From: Pseudomonas mosselii
GTDB lineage: Bacteria; Pseudomonadota; Gammaproteobacteria; Pseudomonadales; Pseudomonadaceae
Length of the DNA stretch: 64,000 bases
Assembly (NCBI RefSeq): GCF_003205295.1
Contig: NZ_QJRP01000005.1
Coordinates: forward strand, 1 to 64,000
Reading direction: 5' to 3'
Part shown: in pieces, positions 42,384 to 51,060 of the stretch
Layout: each line of letters begins with the position of its first letter
Numbering within the stretch: position 1 is the first letter of the stretch
Made by a program: the position numbers and the translations under genes
The notes under the pieces: generated by a model
Told to the model about the DNA's origin: nothing
The model's input: the letters and a program-made list of their open reading frames with translations, nothing else
Database searches by the model: none

Positions 42384-44018
42384 ATGTCAGGAATGCACAC
42401 AATGCCTGTGGCCGCGAAGGCCCAGGCAACACTGGTGGTCGCCGACCTCGAGCAACTGTTCGAGGAGCAAGGCGTCGCACTGCCCGGCACCGACAGCCAT
42501 CTGGTGCTGGTCATGCACGGCCATCACACCGTCAAGTACCATCGCCTTGCGCCACCGCCGTCTCGTGGCCCATCCGCACGACGCGGGCCGGAACTGTTCT
42601 TCGAAGGCGGCGAGCACACCGCCATCGGCGATAACACCCTGCTGCGTTTTGAAGCGGGTCAACCGGGTATCCCCGCCCACCAGTCGCCGCTGCCCTTGCC
42701 CAACGGCCTGAGCCTGACCTATGGCCAGGTGATCGCCCTAGGCGGCGACTTCTACGGCTTGCCCGATCGCCCGATCGCCGATGGCAACAATGACGCCGAG
42801 CGGATTGCGCGCTTCACCCAGGCCTTCGATTCCCTGGCGCGCCTGCCGGCGGCCAAGGCCGAAGCCGAACAGATCCTCGCGGTCATGCAGGAAGAAATCG
42901 GCGCCGCCAACCAGGCCATCAAGGATGGCCGCCAGCCCCACGAGGCCTACGACGCGCTGGGTGACAGCCTGTCGGCGCGCTGGAACCGCATTACCGGAGG
43001 CGGCAGCTTCGCCTCTGACCTGTTCCCCCTGGGCCGCTACCTGAAACTGGCCGCCAGCAACTGGGACCACTTTGGCCCCTGGGCGTTGGCGGCCTACCAG
43101 GCCGGCCACGCCGCCGCCCTGCAGCAGGCGCTCAAAGCCCGCGCCAGCGGCGAGGAGCGCGACCTGCAACTGGCCTACGCGATGAACGCCTTCGCCGACC
43201 ACTTCCTCACCGACCTGTTCTCCGCCGGCCACCTGCGGGTGCCGCGCAAGGCCCTGGCCGACACCGTCACGCCGAGTGACGTCGGCTCGCTGATCTCGCG
43301 CTTCATGCATGACGAGGACAGCAAGTACGGCCTGGCCGTGCGCAATGCCGAAGGCGAACAATGGCGCGCCTACGGCGACAAGCGCTACTTCGACAGCGTC
43401 GATGTGGCCAACCGTCGCCAGGTGGGCCGCGCCGTGCAACGTTCGGCCGACGAGGTGTTCCAGGCTTTTGCCGAAGGTCAGGCGCCTGCGGCGAAGGACT
43501 ACGCGGCGCTGCGCCTTGCGCCCGACCTGCGGGCCGCCGAGCAGGATCTGGTGCCCGGAAACTTCGCCCCGCTGTACTTCCAGGACGGCAAGACCGTGCT
43601 GCGGCGCAAGGACGTCAACGACCTCAACGACCGCAACCGAATCGGCGACTGGTGGGGCTGGAGCACCTACCTGCTGCTCAAGGACTACAAGCCGAACAAG
43701 CCCACCGGTTTCATCGAGACCCCGGCCGCCTCGCCGGCGATCAGCGGCTGGGAGCGCCGTGAGCCCGATGGCCTGAACTGGCAGCGGGGCAACGCGGTGC
43801 GCTACGCCTTCAGCGTCACCGACCAGCTCAACGAGTCGTACATCGGCCCATGGAGCGCCTATGTCGAGTTGACCGACCAGTTCCACCCGAGCGTGCAGGT
43901 GCCAGCGGACGGCAAGCAGCGCGGGCGCAACCTGTTCCGCCAGTTCCGCGGCGGTTCACCGGAACTGATTGCCAGCCTGGACGGCAAGACCATGCTCTAT
44001 ATCGATCGCAACGCGTGA
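42384..44018 (+). CDS. Zinc-dependent phospholipase C/P1-nuclease-like protein under LexA control
   Basis: The protein is 544 aa with no signal peptide or membrane helix. A central helical domain has NWDHFGPWALAAYQAGH (H229, H242) and AFADHFLTDLFSAGH, where H273, D277 and H283 reproduce the H-x3-D-x5-H metal motif of PLC/P1-nuclease enzymes. The C-terminal part (about 430-544) looks like a beta-sandwich (VRYAFSVTDQLNESYIGPWSAYVELT). The ATG at 42384 follows AAGGAG. Residues about 55-68 are encoded with atypical third bases, suggesting a compensated frameshift. Substrate and role are unknown; phospholipase is the usual database label. Confidence 0.82.
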   Translation: MSGMHTMPVAAKAQATLVVADLEQLFEEQGVALPGTDSHLVLVMHGHHTVKYHRLAPPPSRGPSARRGPELFFEGGEHTAIGDNTLLRFEAGQPGIPAHQSPLPLPNGLSLTYGQVIALGGDFYGLPDRPIADGNNDAERIARFTQAFDSLARLPAAKAEAEQILAVMQEEIGAANQAIKDGRQPHEAYDALGDSLSARWNRITGGGSFASDLFPLGRYLKLAASNWDHFGPWALAAYQAGHAAALQQALKARASGEERDLQLAYAMNAFADHFLTDLFSAGHLRVPRKALADTVTPSDVGSLISRFMHDEDSKYGLAVRNAEGEQWRAYGDKRYFDSVDVANRRQVGRAVQRSADEVFQAFAEGQAPAAKDYAALRLAPDLRAAEQDLVPGNFAPLYFQDGKTVLRRKDVNDLNDRNRIGDWWGWSTYLLLKDYKPNKPTGFIETPAASPAISGWERREPDGLNWQRGNAVRYAFSVTDQLNESYIGPWSAYVELTDQFHPSVQVPADGKQRGRNLFRQFRGGSPELIASLDGKTMLYIDRNA

Positions 44019-44032
44019 CAAGGAGGTCACCG

Positions 44033-44224
44033 ATGAATATCAAGGTCAAACTGGAACTGGCTTCGGGCCAGTCGATGGAAGGCATGCCGCTGGAGTTGCT
44101 GCGTGCCGGCAAAGTGATTGACCAGGCGAAAGTGCCGGCAGGGGGACAGGTGGCGTTCGAGGCGCCATCGGGGGCAGGACAGCTGGCGGTGCGGGTTGAT
44201 CGCTCGGGGGTGAAAGCCTCATAG
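44033..44224 (+). CDS. Small conserved protein paired with the LexA-controlled gene
   Basis: This 63-aa protein starts MNIKVKLELASGQSMEG at ATG 44033, with AGGAGGTCAC just upstream. It is predicted to be mostly beta strand (VKLELASG, LELLRAGKVID, VAFEAPSGAGQLAVRVD), with no Cys, signal peptide or membrane segment. It is 14 bp after the metalloenzyme gene and before a terminator, so the two form a bicistronic SOS unit. A carrier, inhibitor or folding-partner role is possible, but nothing in the sequence decides it. Confidence 0.75.
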   Translation: MNIKVKLELASGQSMEGMPLELLRAGKVIDQAKVPAGGQVAFEAPSGAGQLAVRVDRSGVKAS

Positions 44225-44229
44225 AAGAC

Positions 44230-44252
44230 AAGGGCCGCTTCGCGGCCCTTTT
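44230..44252 (+). terminator. Intrinsic terminator after the SOS unit
   Basis: AAGGGCCGC (44230-44238), a TTC loop, GCGGCCCTT and two further T bases form a compact GC-rich terminator, 5 bp after the 63-aa gene stop. Confidence 0.8.
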
Positions 44253-44290
44253 GCAGCACATGCCATGCCTCTCATCAGGCCATGCGCCCC

Positions 44291-44408
44291 CCTGTAGGAG
44301 CGGCCTTGTGCCGCGAAAGGGCCGCAAGGCGGCCCCGGCGGTTTCAGCGTTCCACCGAGATAGGGGCTGCTGCGCAGCCCTTTCGCGGCACAAGGCCGCT
44401 CCTACAGG
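44291..44408. repeat. REP inverted pair with 32-bp arms
   Basis: CCTGTAGGAGCGGCCTTGTG begins the left arm (44291-44322), and the right arm (44377-44408) is its exact reverse complement over 32 bp, with 54 bp between. It lies between the convergent SOS unit and roxR. Same class as the repeats at 22161 and 58107. Confidence 0.9.
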
Positions 44409-44416
44409 AATGTGCG

Positions 44417-44977
44417 TCAGCGCCGCACCGGGCGCTTCTGCAACTTGCGCTGCAGCGTGCGCCGGTGCATGCCCAGCGCCCGCGCCGTGGCGGAGATGTT
44501 GCCTTCATGCTCGCTCAGCACTCGCTGGATATGCTCCCACTGCAGGCGATCCACCGACATCGGGTTTTCCGGCACCAGGGTGTCCAGGTCGGTGTGCTCC
44601 GAGAGCAGCGCCGCCAGCACATCGTCGGCGTCCGCCGGCTTGCACAGGTAATTGCAGGCCCCGCGCTTGACCGCCTCGACCGCCGTGGCGATGCTCGAGT
44701 AACCGGTCAGGATCACCACGCGCATCTCTGGATCCAGCTCGAGCAGCTTTGGCAGCAGCACCAGGCCCGAGTCGCCTTCCATCTTCAGATCCAGCGTGGC
44801 GTAGTCGGGCAGGTCCTGCTCGGCCAGCTTCAAGCCTTCCTCGGCGGAACCCGCGGTGCTCACACGGAACCCACGACGCGACATAGCCCGAGCCATCACC
44901 CGGGTGAAGGTGGCGTCGTCATCCACCAGCAGCAGGTGCGGCAGCTCTTCGCCTTCGACCTGGTTTTCTTCGCTCAT
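44417..44977 (-). CDS. roxR: Response regulator RoxR (RegA/PrrA family)
   Basis: This is the redox-responsive regulator partnered with RoxS; in Pseudomonas it controls the cyanide-insensitive oxidase and other respiratory genes. The 186-aa protein has a receiver domain with D63 (YATLDLKMEGDSGL) as phosphoacceptor, a short Pro-poor linker and a C-terminal Fis-type HTH (GNISATARALGMHRRTLQRKL). I chose the second ATG (44977, 7 bp after the SD). It overlaps the roxS stop (TGATG). Confidence 0.95.
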   Translation of the reverse strand: MSEENQVEGEELPHLLLVDDDATFTRVMARAMSRRGFRVSTAGSAEEGLKLAEQDLPDYATLDLKMEGDSGLVLLPKLLELDPEMRVVILTGYSSIATAVEAVKRGACNYLCKPADADDVLAALLSEHTDLDTLVPENPMSVDRLQWEHIQRVLSEHEGNISATARALGMHRRTLQRKLQKRPVRR

Positions 44978-46233
44978 CATGCATCTCCTCGCTTGCCATG
45001 GGGCAGGCGCAATTCGGTCAGGGTGCCACCCTGCTCATGACTATAGAGTTTCACCGAACCGCCCGCACGCGTCACGCTGGCCTTGCTCAAGAACAGGCCC
45101 AGGCCGAAGCCTTTGCCCTTGGTGGTAATGAAGGGTTTGCCAATCGCCTCGGCGATGGCCGGCGGCACGCCGGGGCCGTGGTCGCGGATGCTGATGACGA
45201 TGTCGTGGGCATCCCAGTCCAGGCGCACCTCCAGGTCATCCGGGCAGGCATCGGCGGCATTGTTCAACAGGTTCAGCAGGGCCTGGGTCAGGTCCGGCGG
45301 CGGTGTCAGCCGCGGCACCACGCCGTCACGCAGGCGCTGGAAGCGGTAGCTGGCCTCGGGGCGCATCAGGTGCCAGCGGTTGAGCGCCTCGTCGAGCCAG
45401 GCGGTGACGTCCTGCTCGACGATCGCCAGCCGTCGGTTGGCCTCGGCGGCGCGCACCAGTTGCTGCAAGGTTTCCTTGCACAGTTTGACCTGGTCCTGGA
45501 GGATCTGCAGGTCCTCCTGCAACAGGGGGTCGGCGTGGTCCTGGCGCATCTCGTTGAGCAGCACGCTCATGGTCGCCAGCGGTGTGCCCAGTTCGTGGGC
45601 GGCGCCGGCTGCCTGGGTGGCCACGGCCAGCAACTGCTCGTCGCGCAGGCTCTCTTCGCGACGCTCGGCGCGCAGGTTTTCCTGCCGACGCAGTTCCTCG
45701 GCCATGCGCGCGGCGAAGAAGGTGATCACCCCGGCGGCCAGGGCGATACTCAGCCACATGCCGTAGACCTGCATGGTGTCACGCGCCAGCGGCAGCGTTT
45801 CCAGCGGATAGTACTGCACCAGCAGCAGGCTGTAGGCCACCAGCGCAATGCCCGAGAGCACCAGCGAGTAGAGCCACGGCAGCGTGACCGCGGCGATCGC
45901 CAGCGGCACCAGGTAATAGGAAACGAAGGGATTGGTCGAACCGCCCGAGTAATAAAGCAGGGCACTGTGGATCAGCAGGTCGCAGGCCAGCTGCAGGGCG
46001 TACTCGAGCTCGGTGACCGGCAGCGACAGGCGCAGGCGCAGGGCGGTGAACGCACACAGCAGCGACGAGAGGGCCAACGTCACCGCCAGCGAGAACCAAG
46101 GCAATGGCAGCAGCTCGGTCCAGTAGGCAACGCCCACGGAGCCGGCCTGGGCCGCCAGCACGAGAATGCGGATAAAGGTCAGGCGCCAGAGGTTCTGGCG
46201 TGTAGCGGACAACGGTTGTGCGACGGCGAGCAT
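44977..46233 (-). CDS. roxS: Redox sensor histidine kinase RoxS (RegB/PrrB family)
   Basis: This membrane sensor has about six helices followed by a HisKA dimerisation domain with H213 (GAAHELGTPLATMSVLL) and a HATPase domain (NLLNNAADA, DHGPGVP, KGFGLGLFLSKA). GGSTNPFVSYYLVP (97-110) is the conserved RegB quinone-sensing loop. No conserved cytoplasmic redox Cys is obvious next to H213. The ATG at 46233 (MLAVAQPLSATRQN, SD GGGAGAG) gives 418 aa; an upstream extension is not family-like. Confidence 0.95.
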   Translation of the reverse strand: MLAVAQPLSATRQNLWRLTFIRILVLAAQAGSVGVAYWTELLPLPWFSLAVTLALSSLLCAFTALRLRLSLPVTELEYALQLACDLLIHSALLYYSGGSTNPFVSYYLVPLAIAAVTLPWLYSLVLSGIALVAYSLLLVQYYPLETLPLARDTMQVYGMWLSIALAAGVITFFAARMAEELRRQENLRAERREESLRDEQLLAVATQAAGAAHELGTPLATMSVLLNEMRQDHADPLLQEDLQILQDQVKLCKETLQQLVRAAEANRRLAIVEQDVTAWLDEALNRWHLMRPEASYRFQRLRDGVVPRLTPPPDLTQALLNLLNNAADACPDDLEVRLDWDAHDIVISIRDHGPGVPPAIAEAIGKPFITTKGKGFGLGLFLSKASVTRAGGSVKLYSHEQGGTLTELRLPHGKRGDA

Positions 46234-46434
46234 GAGCTCTCCCAATGAGTGCTCCAGGAAAATCGGCTGGAGTATACCGAAGCCGGGCGCTTCGCTGCAG
46301 CGATGCGGCAAAGCGCCACACTTTGTCACAGAATCATGATGGCATTTTTGAACCCACTACACTGTTGCCGGTCTGATCGGCCATGCGTGGAACGGATGTC
46401 CTCATCCACGCCTTACCTTGCCAAGGAGCTCCAC

Positions 46435-47157
46435 ATGCACATTTCCCGTCGCGGCGCCGCCGCCGTTGCCCTGTCCTGCGGCATGCTCGCCAGCCTGCCG
46501 GCCCTGGCGGCCGACGAGCCCCGCTACAACCAGGTGTCGCTGCGCGCCGAAGTCAGCAAGGAAGTGGCGCGCGACCTGATGGTCGTGACGCTGTACAGCG
46601 AAGCCCAGAACAGCGACCCGGGCAAGCTCGCCAAGGAGATCACCGAGACCATGAACAAGGCCGTGCAGCAGGCCCGCCAGGTCAAGGACGTGAAGATCAG
46701 CCAAGGCAGCCGCAACAGCTACCCGATCTACGACACCAAGGGGCAGAAGATCACCGGCTGGCGCGAGCGCGCCGAGCTGCGCCTGGAAAGCGCCGACTTC
46801 CCGGCCTTGTCCAAGCTCACCGGCGAGCTGTTGCAGGACCTGAAAATGGGCGGCATGGACTTCTCCATCGCCCCGGCCACACGCAAAAACAACGAGGACG
46901 AACTGCTCAAGGACGCCGTCGCCGCCTTCAAGGCCCGCGCCCAGCTGGCCACCGAGGCCCTCGGCGGTAAAGGCTATAAGGTGGTCAGCCTGAACCTCAA
47001 CAGCAGCGGCTACCCGCGTCCATACCTGCGCAGCGCTCCGATGGCGATGATGGCCAAAGGTGCCGCCGACGAAGCCGCGCCGGCACCGGATATCGAAGCC
47101 GGCACCAGCGAAGTCAGCATGAGCGCCGATGGCCTGATCGAAGTGCAGGTCCCCTGA
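46435..47157 (+). CDS. SIMPL-domain (DUF541) periplasmic protein
   Basis: This 240-aa secreted protein has a signal peptide (AVALSCGMLASLPALA, cleavage before ADEPRY) and a SIMPL/DUF541 domain (YNQVSLRAEVSKEVARDLMVV ... WRERAELRLES). E. coli YggE is the best-known relative and has been linked to oxidative-stress tolerance. The ATG at 46435 has AAGGAG upstream. It is divergent from roxS; about 200 bp between them hold both promoters. Confidence 0.88.
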   Translation: MHISRRGAAAVALSCGMLASLPALAADEPRYNQVSLRAEVSKEVARDLMVVTLYSEAQNSDPGKLAKEITETMNKAVQQARQVKDVKISQGSRNSYPIYDTKGQKITGWRERAELRLESADFPALSKLTGELLQDLKMGGMDFSIAPATRKNNEDELLKDAVAAFKARAQLATEALGGKGYKVVSLNLNSSGYPRPYLRSAPMAMMAKGAADEAAPAPDIEAGTSEVSMSADGLIEVQVP

Positions 47158-47172
47158 TCCACCCAACCGGAT

Positions 47173-47199
47173 GTCCGAGGCGCGCAAAACGTCTCGGAC
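47173..47199 (+). terminator. Hairpin after the SIMPL gene
   Basis: GTCCGAGGCG pairs with CGTCTCGGAC (one G-U) over a 7-nt loop, 15 bp after the stop. There is no strong T run (only CTGTTT after), so it is a weak or factor-assisted terminator. Confidence 0.5.
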
Positions 47200-47320
47200 A
47201 ACTGTTTCAGACCTTTCCTACGCACCAAACGGGTGCATCCGCTTGCCACATAAAGTGCGAAACATCCTGAAATTTTCGCCCTTTTCTCCCCCGCAAACGA
47301 TCAACATTCGCCAAAGTTAT

Positions 47321-47349
47321 ATGGATGCGACATCCATGTACGTCCGTAC
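47321..47349. promoter_or_regulatory. Paired dyads upstream of the dpp operon
   Basis: ATGGATG-CGA-CATCCAT (47321-47337) is followed at once by GTACG-TC-CGTAC (47338-47349), in the 311-bp gap before the first dppA. Two adjoining palindromes are a plausible binding site for a dimeric regulator. In P. aeruginosa the dpp genes are repressed by PsdR; no psdR is in this window and I cannot say whether it binds here. The rest of the gap shows TTGGCGCCAA but no clear promoter. Confidence 0.4.
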
Positions 47350-47468
47350 CACAATTTTGGCGCCAACCATCCCGCTGAGTGTTGCATTGGGAACACCCCC
47401 TGCATAAGTATCCGCAGGTCGGCTCACGAGGCCGCCTCAATTCGAAAAATGACAACAATGAGGCCACC

Positions 47469-49094
47469 ATGCTCAAACACGCAGTCATTCCGTTCCTGGT
47501 TGGCGCAGGCTTGCTAGCCGGCGCACCTTTCGCCCACGCCGCGACCAATCTGGTGTTCTGCTCCGAAGGCAGCCCGGCCGGTTTCGACCCTGGCCAGTAC
47601 ACCACCGGGACCGACTTTGACGCCTCCGCCGAAACCATCTTCAACCGCCTGACGCAATTCGAACGTGGCGACACCAAGGTCATCCCGGGCCTGGCGACCA
47701 GCTGGGACGTCTCCGAAGACGGCAAGACCTACACCTTCCACCTTCGTGAAGGCGTCAAGTTCCACACCACCGACTATTTCAAGCCCACCCGCGAATTCAA
47801 CGCCGACGACGTGCTGTTCACCTTCAACCGCATGCTCGACAAGGACCAGCCCTTCCGCAAGGCATACCCCACCGAGTTCCCGTACTTCACCGACATGGGC
47901 ATGGACAAGAACATCGCCAAGGTGGAGAAGCTCGACGATCACACCGTGAAGTTCACCCTCAACGAGGTTGACGCCGCGTTCATCCAGAACATGGCCATGC
48001 ACTTCGCCTCGATCCAGTCGGCCGAATACGCCGACCAGTTGCTCAAACAGGGCAAGCCCGCCGACATCAACCAAAAGCCGATCGGCACCGGGCCGTTCGT
48101 GTTCAAGAGTTACCAGAAAGACTCGAACATCCGCTTCACCGGCAACAAGAGCTACTGGAACCCTGCTGACGTGAAGATCGACAACCTGATCTTCGCCATC
48201 AGCACCGACGCCTCGGTGCGCATGCAAAAGCTCAAGAAGAACGAGTGCCAAGTAACGCTGTTCCCGCGTCCGGCCGACATCGAGCCGCTGAAGGCGGACA
48301 AGAAGCTGCAGATGCCCGACCAGGCCGGCTTCAACCTCGGCTACATCGCCTACAACGTGATGGACAAGGTCAAGGGCAGCAACGAACCCAACCCGCTCGC
48401 GCAACTGAAAGTGCGCGAAGCGCTGGACATGGCGGTGAACAAGCAGCAGATCATCGACTCGGTGTACCAGGGCGCCGGCCAGCTGGCAACCAACGCCATG
48501 CCGCCAACGCAGTGGTCCTATGACACCACCATCAAGGATGCCAAGTACGATCCCGAGAAGGCCAGGCAATTGCTCAAGGAAGCCGGCATCAAGGAAGGCA
48601 CCGAGATCACCCTGTGGGCCATGCCGGTGCAACGCCCCTACAACCCCAATGCCAAGCTGATGGCCGAGATGCTCCAGTCCGACTGGAAGAAGATCGGTAT
48701 CAACGCCAAGATCGTCAGCTACGAGTGGGGCGAATACATCAAACGCTCCAAGGCTGGCGAGCAGGGCGCCATGCTGATCGGCTGGAGCGGCGACAATGGT
48801 GACCCGGACAACTGGCTGGGCACCCTGTTCGGCTGCGACGCCATGGACGGCAACAACTTCTCCAAGTGGTGCTACAAACCCTACGACGACCTGATCAAGC
48901 AAGCCAAGGCGACCTCCGACCAGGCCAAGCGCACCGAGCTGTACAAGCAGGCGCAACACATCCTCAAGGAGCAGGTGCCGATGACCCCCATCGCCCACTC
49001 CACCGTGTATCAGCCCATGAGCGCGAAAGTGAAGGACTTCAAGATCAGCCCCTTCGGCCTGAACTCCTTCTACGGGGTCAGCGTGGACAAGTAG
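47469..49094 (+). CDS. dppA: Dipeptide ABC transporter substrate-binding protein (paralogue 1)
   Basis: This periplasmic SBP_bac_5 protein delivers di/tripeptides to DppBCDF. The 541-aa protein has a signal peptide LVGAGLLAGAPFAHA before ATNLVFCSEGSPAGFDPGQY. The family signature FNRLTQFERG ... FTFNRMLDKDQPFR is seen, as is the peptide-contact region IGWSGDNGDPDNWLGTLFGCDA. The ATG at 47469 gives the signal peptide; upstream codons in the same frame are not family-like. It is closely related to the next SBP gene, indicating tandem duplication. Confidence 0.95.
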   Translation: MLKHAVIPFLVGAGLLAGAPFAHAATNLVFCSEGSPAGFDPGQYTTGTDFDASAETIFNRLTQFERGDTKVIPGLATSWDVSEDGKTYTFHLREGVKFHTTDYFKPTREFNADDVLFTFNRMLDKDQPFRKAYPTEFPYFTDMGMDKNIAKVEKLDDHTVKFTLNEVDAAFIQNMAMHFASIQSAEYADQLLKQGKPADINQKPIGTGPFVFKSYQKDSNIRFTGNKSYWNPADVKIDNLIFAISTDASVRMQKLKKNECQVTLFPRPADIEPLKADKKLQMPDQAGFNLGYIAYNVMDKVKGSNEPNPLAQLKVREALDMAVNKQQIIDSVYQGAGQLATNAMPPTQWSYDTTIKDAKYDPEKARQLLKEAGIKEGTEITLWAMPVQRPYNPNAKLMAEMLQSDWKKIGINAKIVSYEWGEYIKRSKAGEQGAMLIGWSGDNGDPDNWLGTLFGCDAMDGNNFSKWCYKPYDDLIKQAKATSDQAKRTELYKQAQHILKEQVPMTPIAHSTVYQPMSAKVKDFKISPFGLNSFYGVSVDK

Positions 49095-49099
49095 CGGTC

Positions 49100-49137
49100 G
49101 TGACCGCCCCGCCAGCATTTTGCGGCGGGGCGGTGAC
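49100..49137 (+). other. GC-rich hairpin between the first two dppA genes
   Basis: A 14-bp stem with one mismatch (core ACCGCCCCGCC/GGCGGGGCGGT, 49103-49113 with 49124-49134) has no T run. It could be a 3' stabiliser or attenuator that raises the level of the first binding protein over the rest. Confidence 0.6.
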
Positions 49138-49307
49138 ATGATCGGGCGATACGTAGGGCAATTCCCTAGCGCTCGCCGGAACGCTCCCGCACCCAAATCA
49201 GTAGCGAACCCTGGTTCCCGCATTCTGACGCCCCTATCGTCAGGACCGGGATGTTGCAGCCGCGTTTTGCCTGTCGCGGCCTGAAGAAAACGGACAAAGG
49301 ATCTGCC

Positions 49308-50900
49308 ATGCGCCTGACCGCACTGTGTTCCACCCTGCTTGCCCTTGGCCTGCTGAGCCAGGCCCCGGCGAGTTTCGCCAACAACCTGGTGTTCTGCTCC
49401 GAGGGCAGCCCGGCGGGTTTCGACACCGCCCAGTACACCGCAGCCACCGACAACGACGCCGCCGAGCCGATCTACAACCGCCTGGTCGAGTTCGAGCGCG
49501 GCGGCACCGCCGTGCAGCCGGGCCTGGCCACCGACTGGCAGGTGTCCGAGGACGGCCTGAAATACACCTTCCACCTGCGTCCCGGGGTGAAGTTCCACGC
49601 CAACAAGGACTTCAAGCCCACCCGCGACTTCAACGCCGACGACGTGCTGTTCACCTTCAACCGCATGCTCGACAAGAACCACCCCTTCCGCCAGGCCTAC
49701 CCCACCGAGTTCCCGTACTTCATCAGCATGGGCCTGGACAAGAACATCGCCAGCGTCGAGAAGACCGCCCCGCTCACCGTGGTCTTCACCCTCAACAAGG
49801 TCGACGCCGCGTTCCTGCAGAACATCGCCATGGCCTTCGCCTCGATCCTCTCCGCCGAGTACGCCGAGCACCTGCTGGCCGACGGCAAGGCCAGCGACAT
49901 CAACCAGAAGCCGATCGGCACCGGCCCATTCGTGTTCCAGCGCTACCAGAAGGATTCGCAGATCCGCTTCAAGGGCAACAAGGACTACTGGGCGCCTGAC
50001 CGGGTGAAGATCGACAACCTGATCTTCTCCATCAACGTCGATCCCTCGGTACGTATCCAGAAGCTGCGCAAGAACGAATGCCAGGTAACCCTGCACCCAC
50101 GCCCCGCCGATCTGCCCGCGCTCTCGACCGACAAGCAGCTGCAGGTGATGACCCAGCCCGGCTTCAACCTCGGCTACATCGCCTACAACACCCAGCACCC
50201 GCCCTTCGACCGGCTGGAGGTGCGCCAGGCCATGGACATGGCGGTGAACAAGAAAGCGATCATCGGCGCGGTCTACCAGAGCGCCGGCCAGGCCGCGTCG
50301 AACGCCATGCCGCCAACCCAATGGTCCTACGACAAGTCGATCAAGGACGCGCCCTACGATCCGGAAAAAGCCAAGCAACTGCTCAAGCAGGCCGGGGTCA
50401 AGGAGGGTACCGAGATCACCCTGTGGGCCATGCCGGTACAGCGCCCCTACAACCCCAACGCCAAGCTGATGGCCGAAATGCTCCAGGCCGACTGGAGCAA
50501 GCTCGGCTTCAAGGTGCGTATCGTCAGCTACGAATGGGGTGAATACCTCAAGCGCATGAAGAACGGCGAGCACGACATCGCCCTGATCGGCTGGACTGGC
50601 GACAACGGTGACCCGGACAACTGGCTGGGCACGCTGTTCAGCTGCGACGCCATCGGCAGCAACAACTATTCACTGTGGTGCGACGCGCAGTACGACGCCC
50701 TGGTGAAAAAAGCCAAGCAGGTCACCGACCGCGACCAGCGCACCAGCCTCTACGAACAAGCTCAGCAACGTCTCAAGCAACAGGTGCCGATCACCCCGGT
50801 CGCGCACTCCACGGTCAACCAGCCGCTGAGCATCAGCGTGAAAGACTTCAAGGTCAGCCCCTTCGGACGCAACGTTTTCTCCGGCGTCAGCATCGATTGA
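49308..50900 (+). CDS. dppA: Dipeptide ABC transporter substrate-binding protein (paralogue 2)
   Basis: This is a second SBP_bac_5 peptide-binding protein, 530 aa, with signal peptide LLALGLLSQAPASFA before NNLVFCSEGSPAGFDTAQY. It shares long identical stretches with paralogue 1 (AMPPTQWSYD, LWAMPVQRPYNPNAKLMAEML, GDNGDPDNWLGTLF), so it arose by duplication within this operon lineage. Ligand preference probably differs. The ATG at 49308 was chosen for the signal peptide. Confidence 0.95.
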   Translation: MRLTALCSTLLALGLLSQAPASFANNLVFCSEGSPAGFDTAQYTAATDNDAAEPIYNRLVEFERGGTAVQPGLATDWQVSEDGLKYTFHLRPGVKFHANKDFKPTRDFNADDVLFTFNRMLDKNHPFRQAYPTEFPYFISMGLDKNIASVEKTAPLTVVFTLNKVDAAFLQNIAMAFASILSAEYAEHLLADGKASDINQKPIGTGPFVFQRYQKDSQIRFKGNKDYWAPDRVKIDNLIFSINVDPSVRIQKLRKNECQVTLHPRPADLPALSTDKQLQVMTQPGFNLGYIAYNTQHPPFDRLEVRQAMDMAVNKKAIIGAVYQSAGQAASNAMPPTQWSYDKSIKDAPYDPEKAKQLLKQAGVKEGTEITLWAMPVQRPYNPNAKLMAEMLQADWSKLGFKVRIVSYEWGEYLKRMKNGEHDIALIGWTGDNGDPDNWLGTLFSCDAIGSNNYSLWCDAQYDALVKKAKQVTDRDQRTSLYEQAQQRLKQQVPITPVAHSTVNQPLSISVKDFKVSPFGRNVFSGVSID

Positions 50901-50916
50901 CCCTGCATCGCCCGGC

Positions 50917-50937
50917 CGGGAGTGCGACCCACTCCCG
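50917..50937 (+). other. Hairpin between dppA paralogue 2 and the porin gene
   Basis: CGGGAGTG, a 5-nt loop and CACTCCCG form a compact stem without a T run, 16 bp after the dppA2 stop. It resembles the hairpins after the other dppA genes and may mark an RNA processing or stability point. Confidence 0.55.
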
Positions 50938-51060
50938 CGCCCGCGTGCAGCCCGGATTTGCCTGGCAACCCCAAGGCAGACAGTGCAGTACCGCGTCACC
51001 GTGACAAGCCCGGCCCACAAGGTCGGGTGATAACTAAAAAAAGAATATCAGGGAGCTTTC

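Noticed and set aside
47385..47410. Possible sigma-54 -24/-12 site before dppA
   Set aside because: A GG-N10-GC pattern can be drawn in TGGGAACACCCCCTGCAT, but the surrounding consensus is poor.
47514..50573. 1019-codon minus-strand open frame opposite two dppA genes
   Set aside because: It is a shadow of two tandem high-GC paralogues; its apparent internal repeat simply mirrors their homology.
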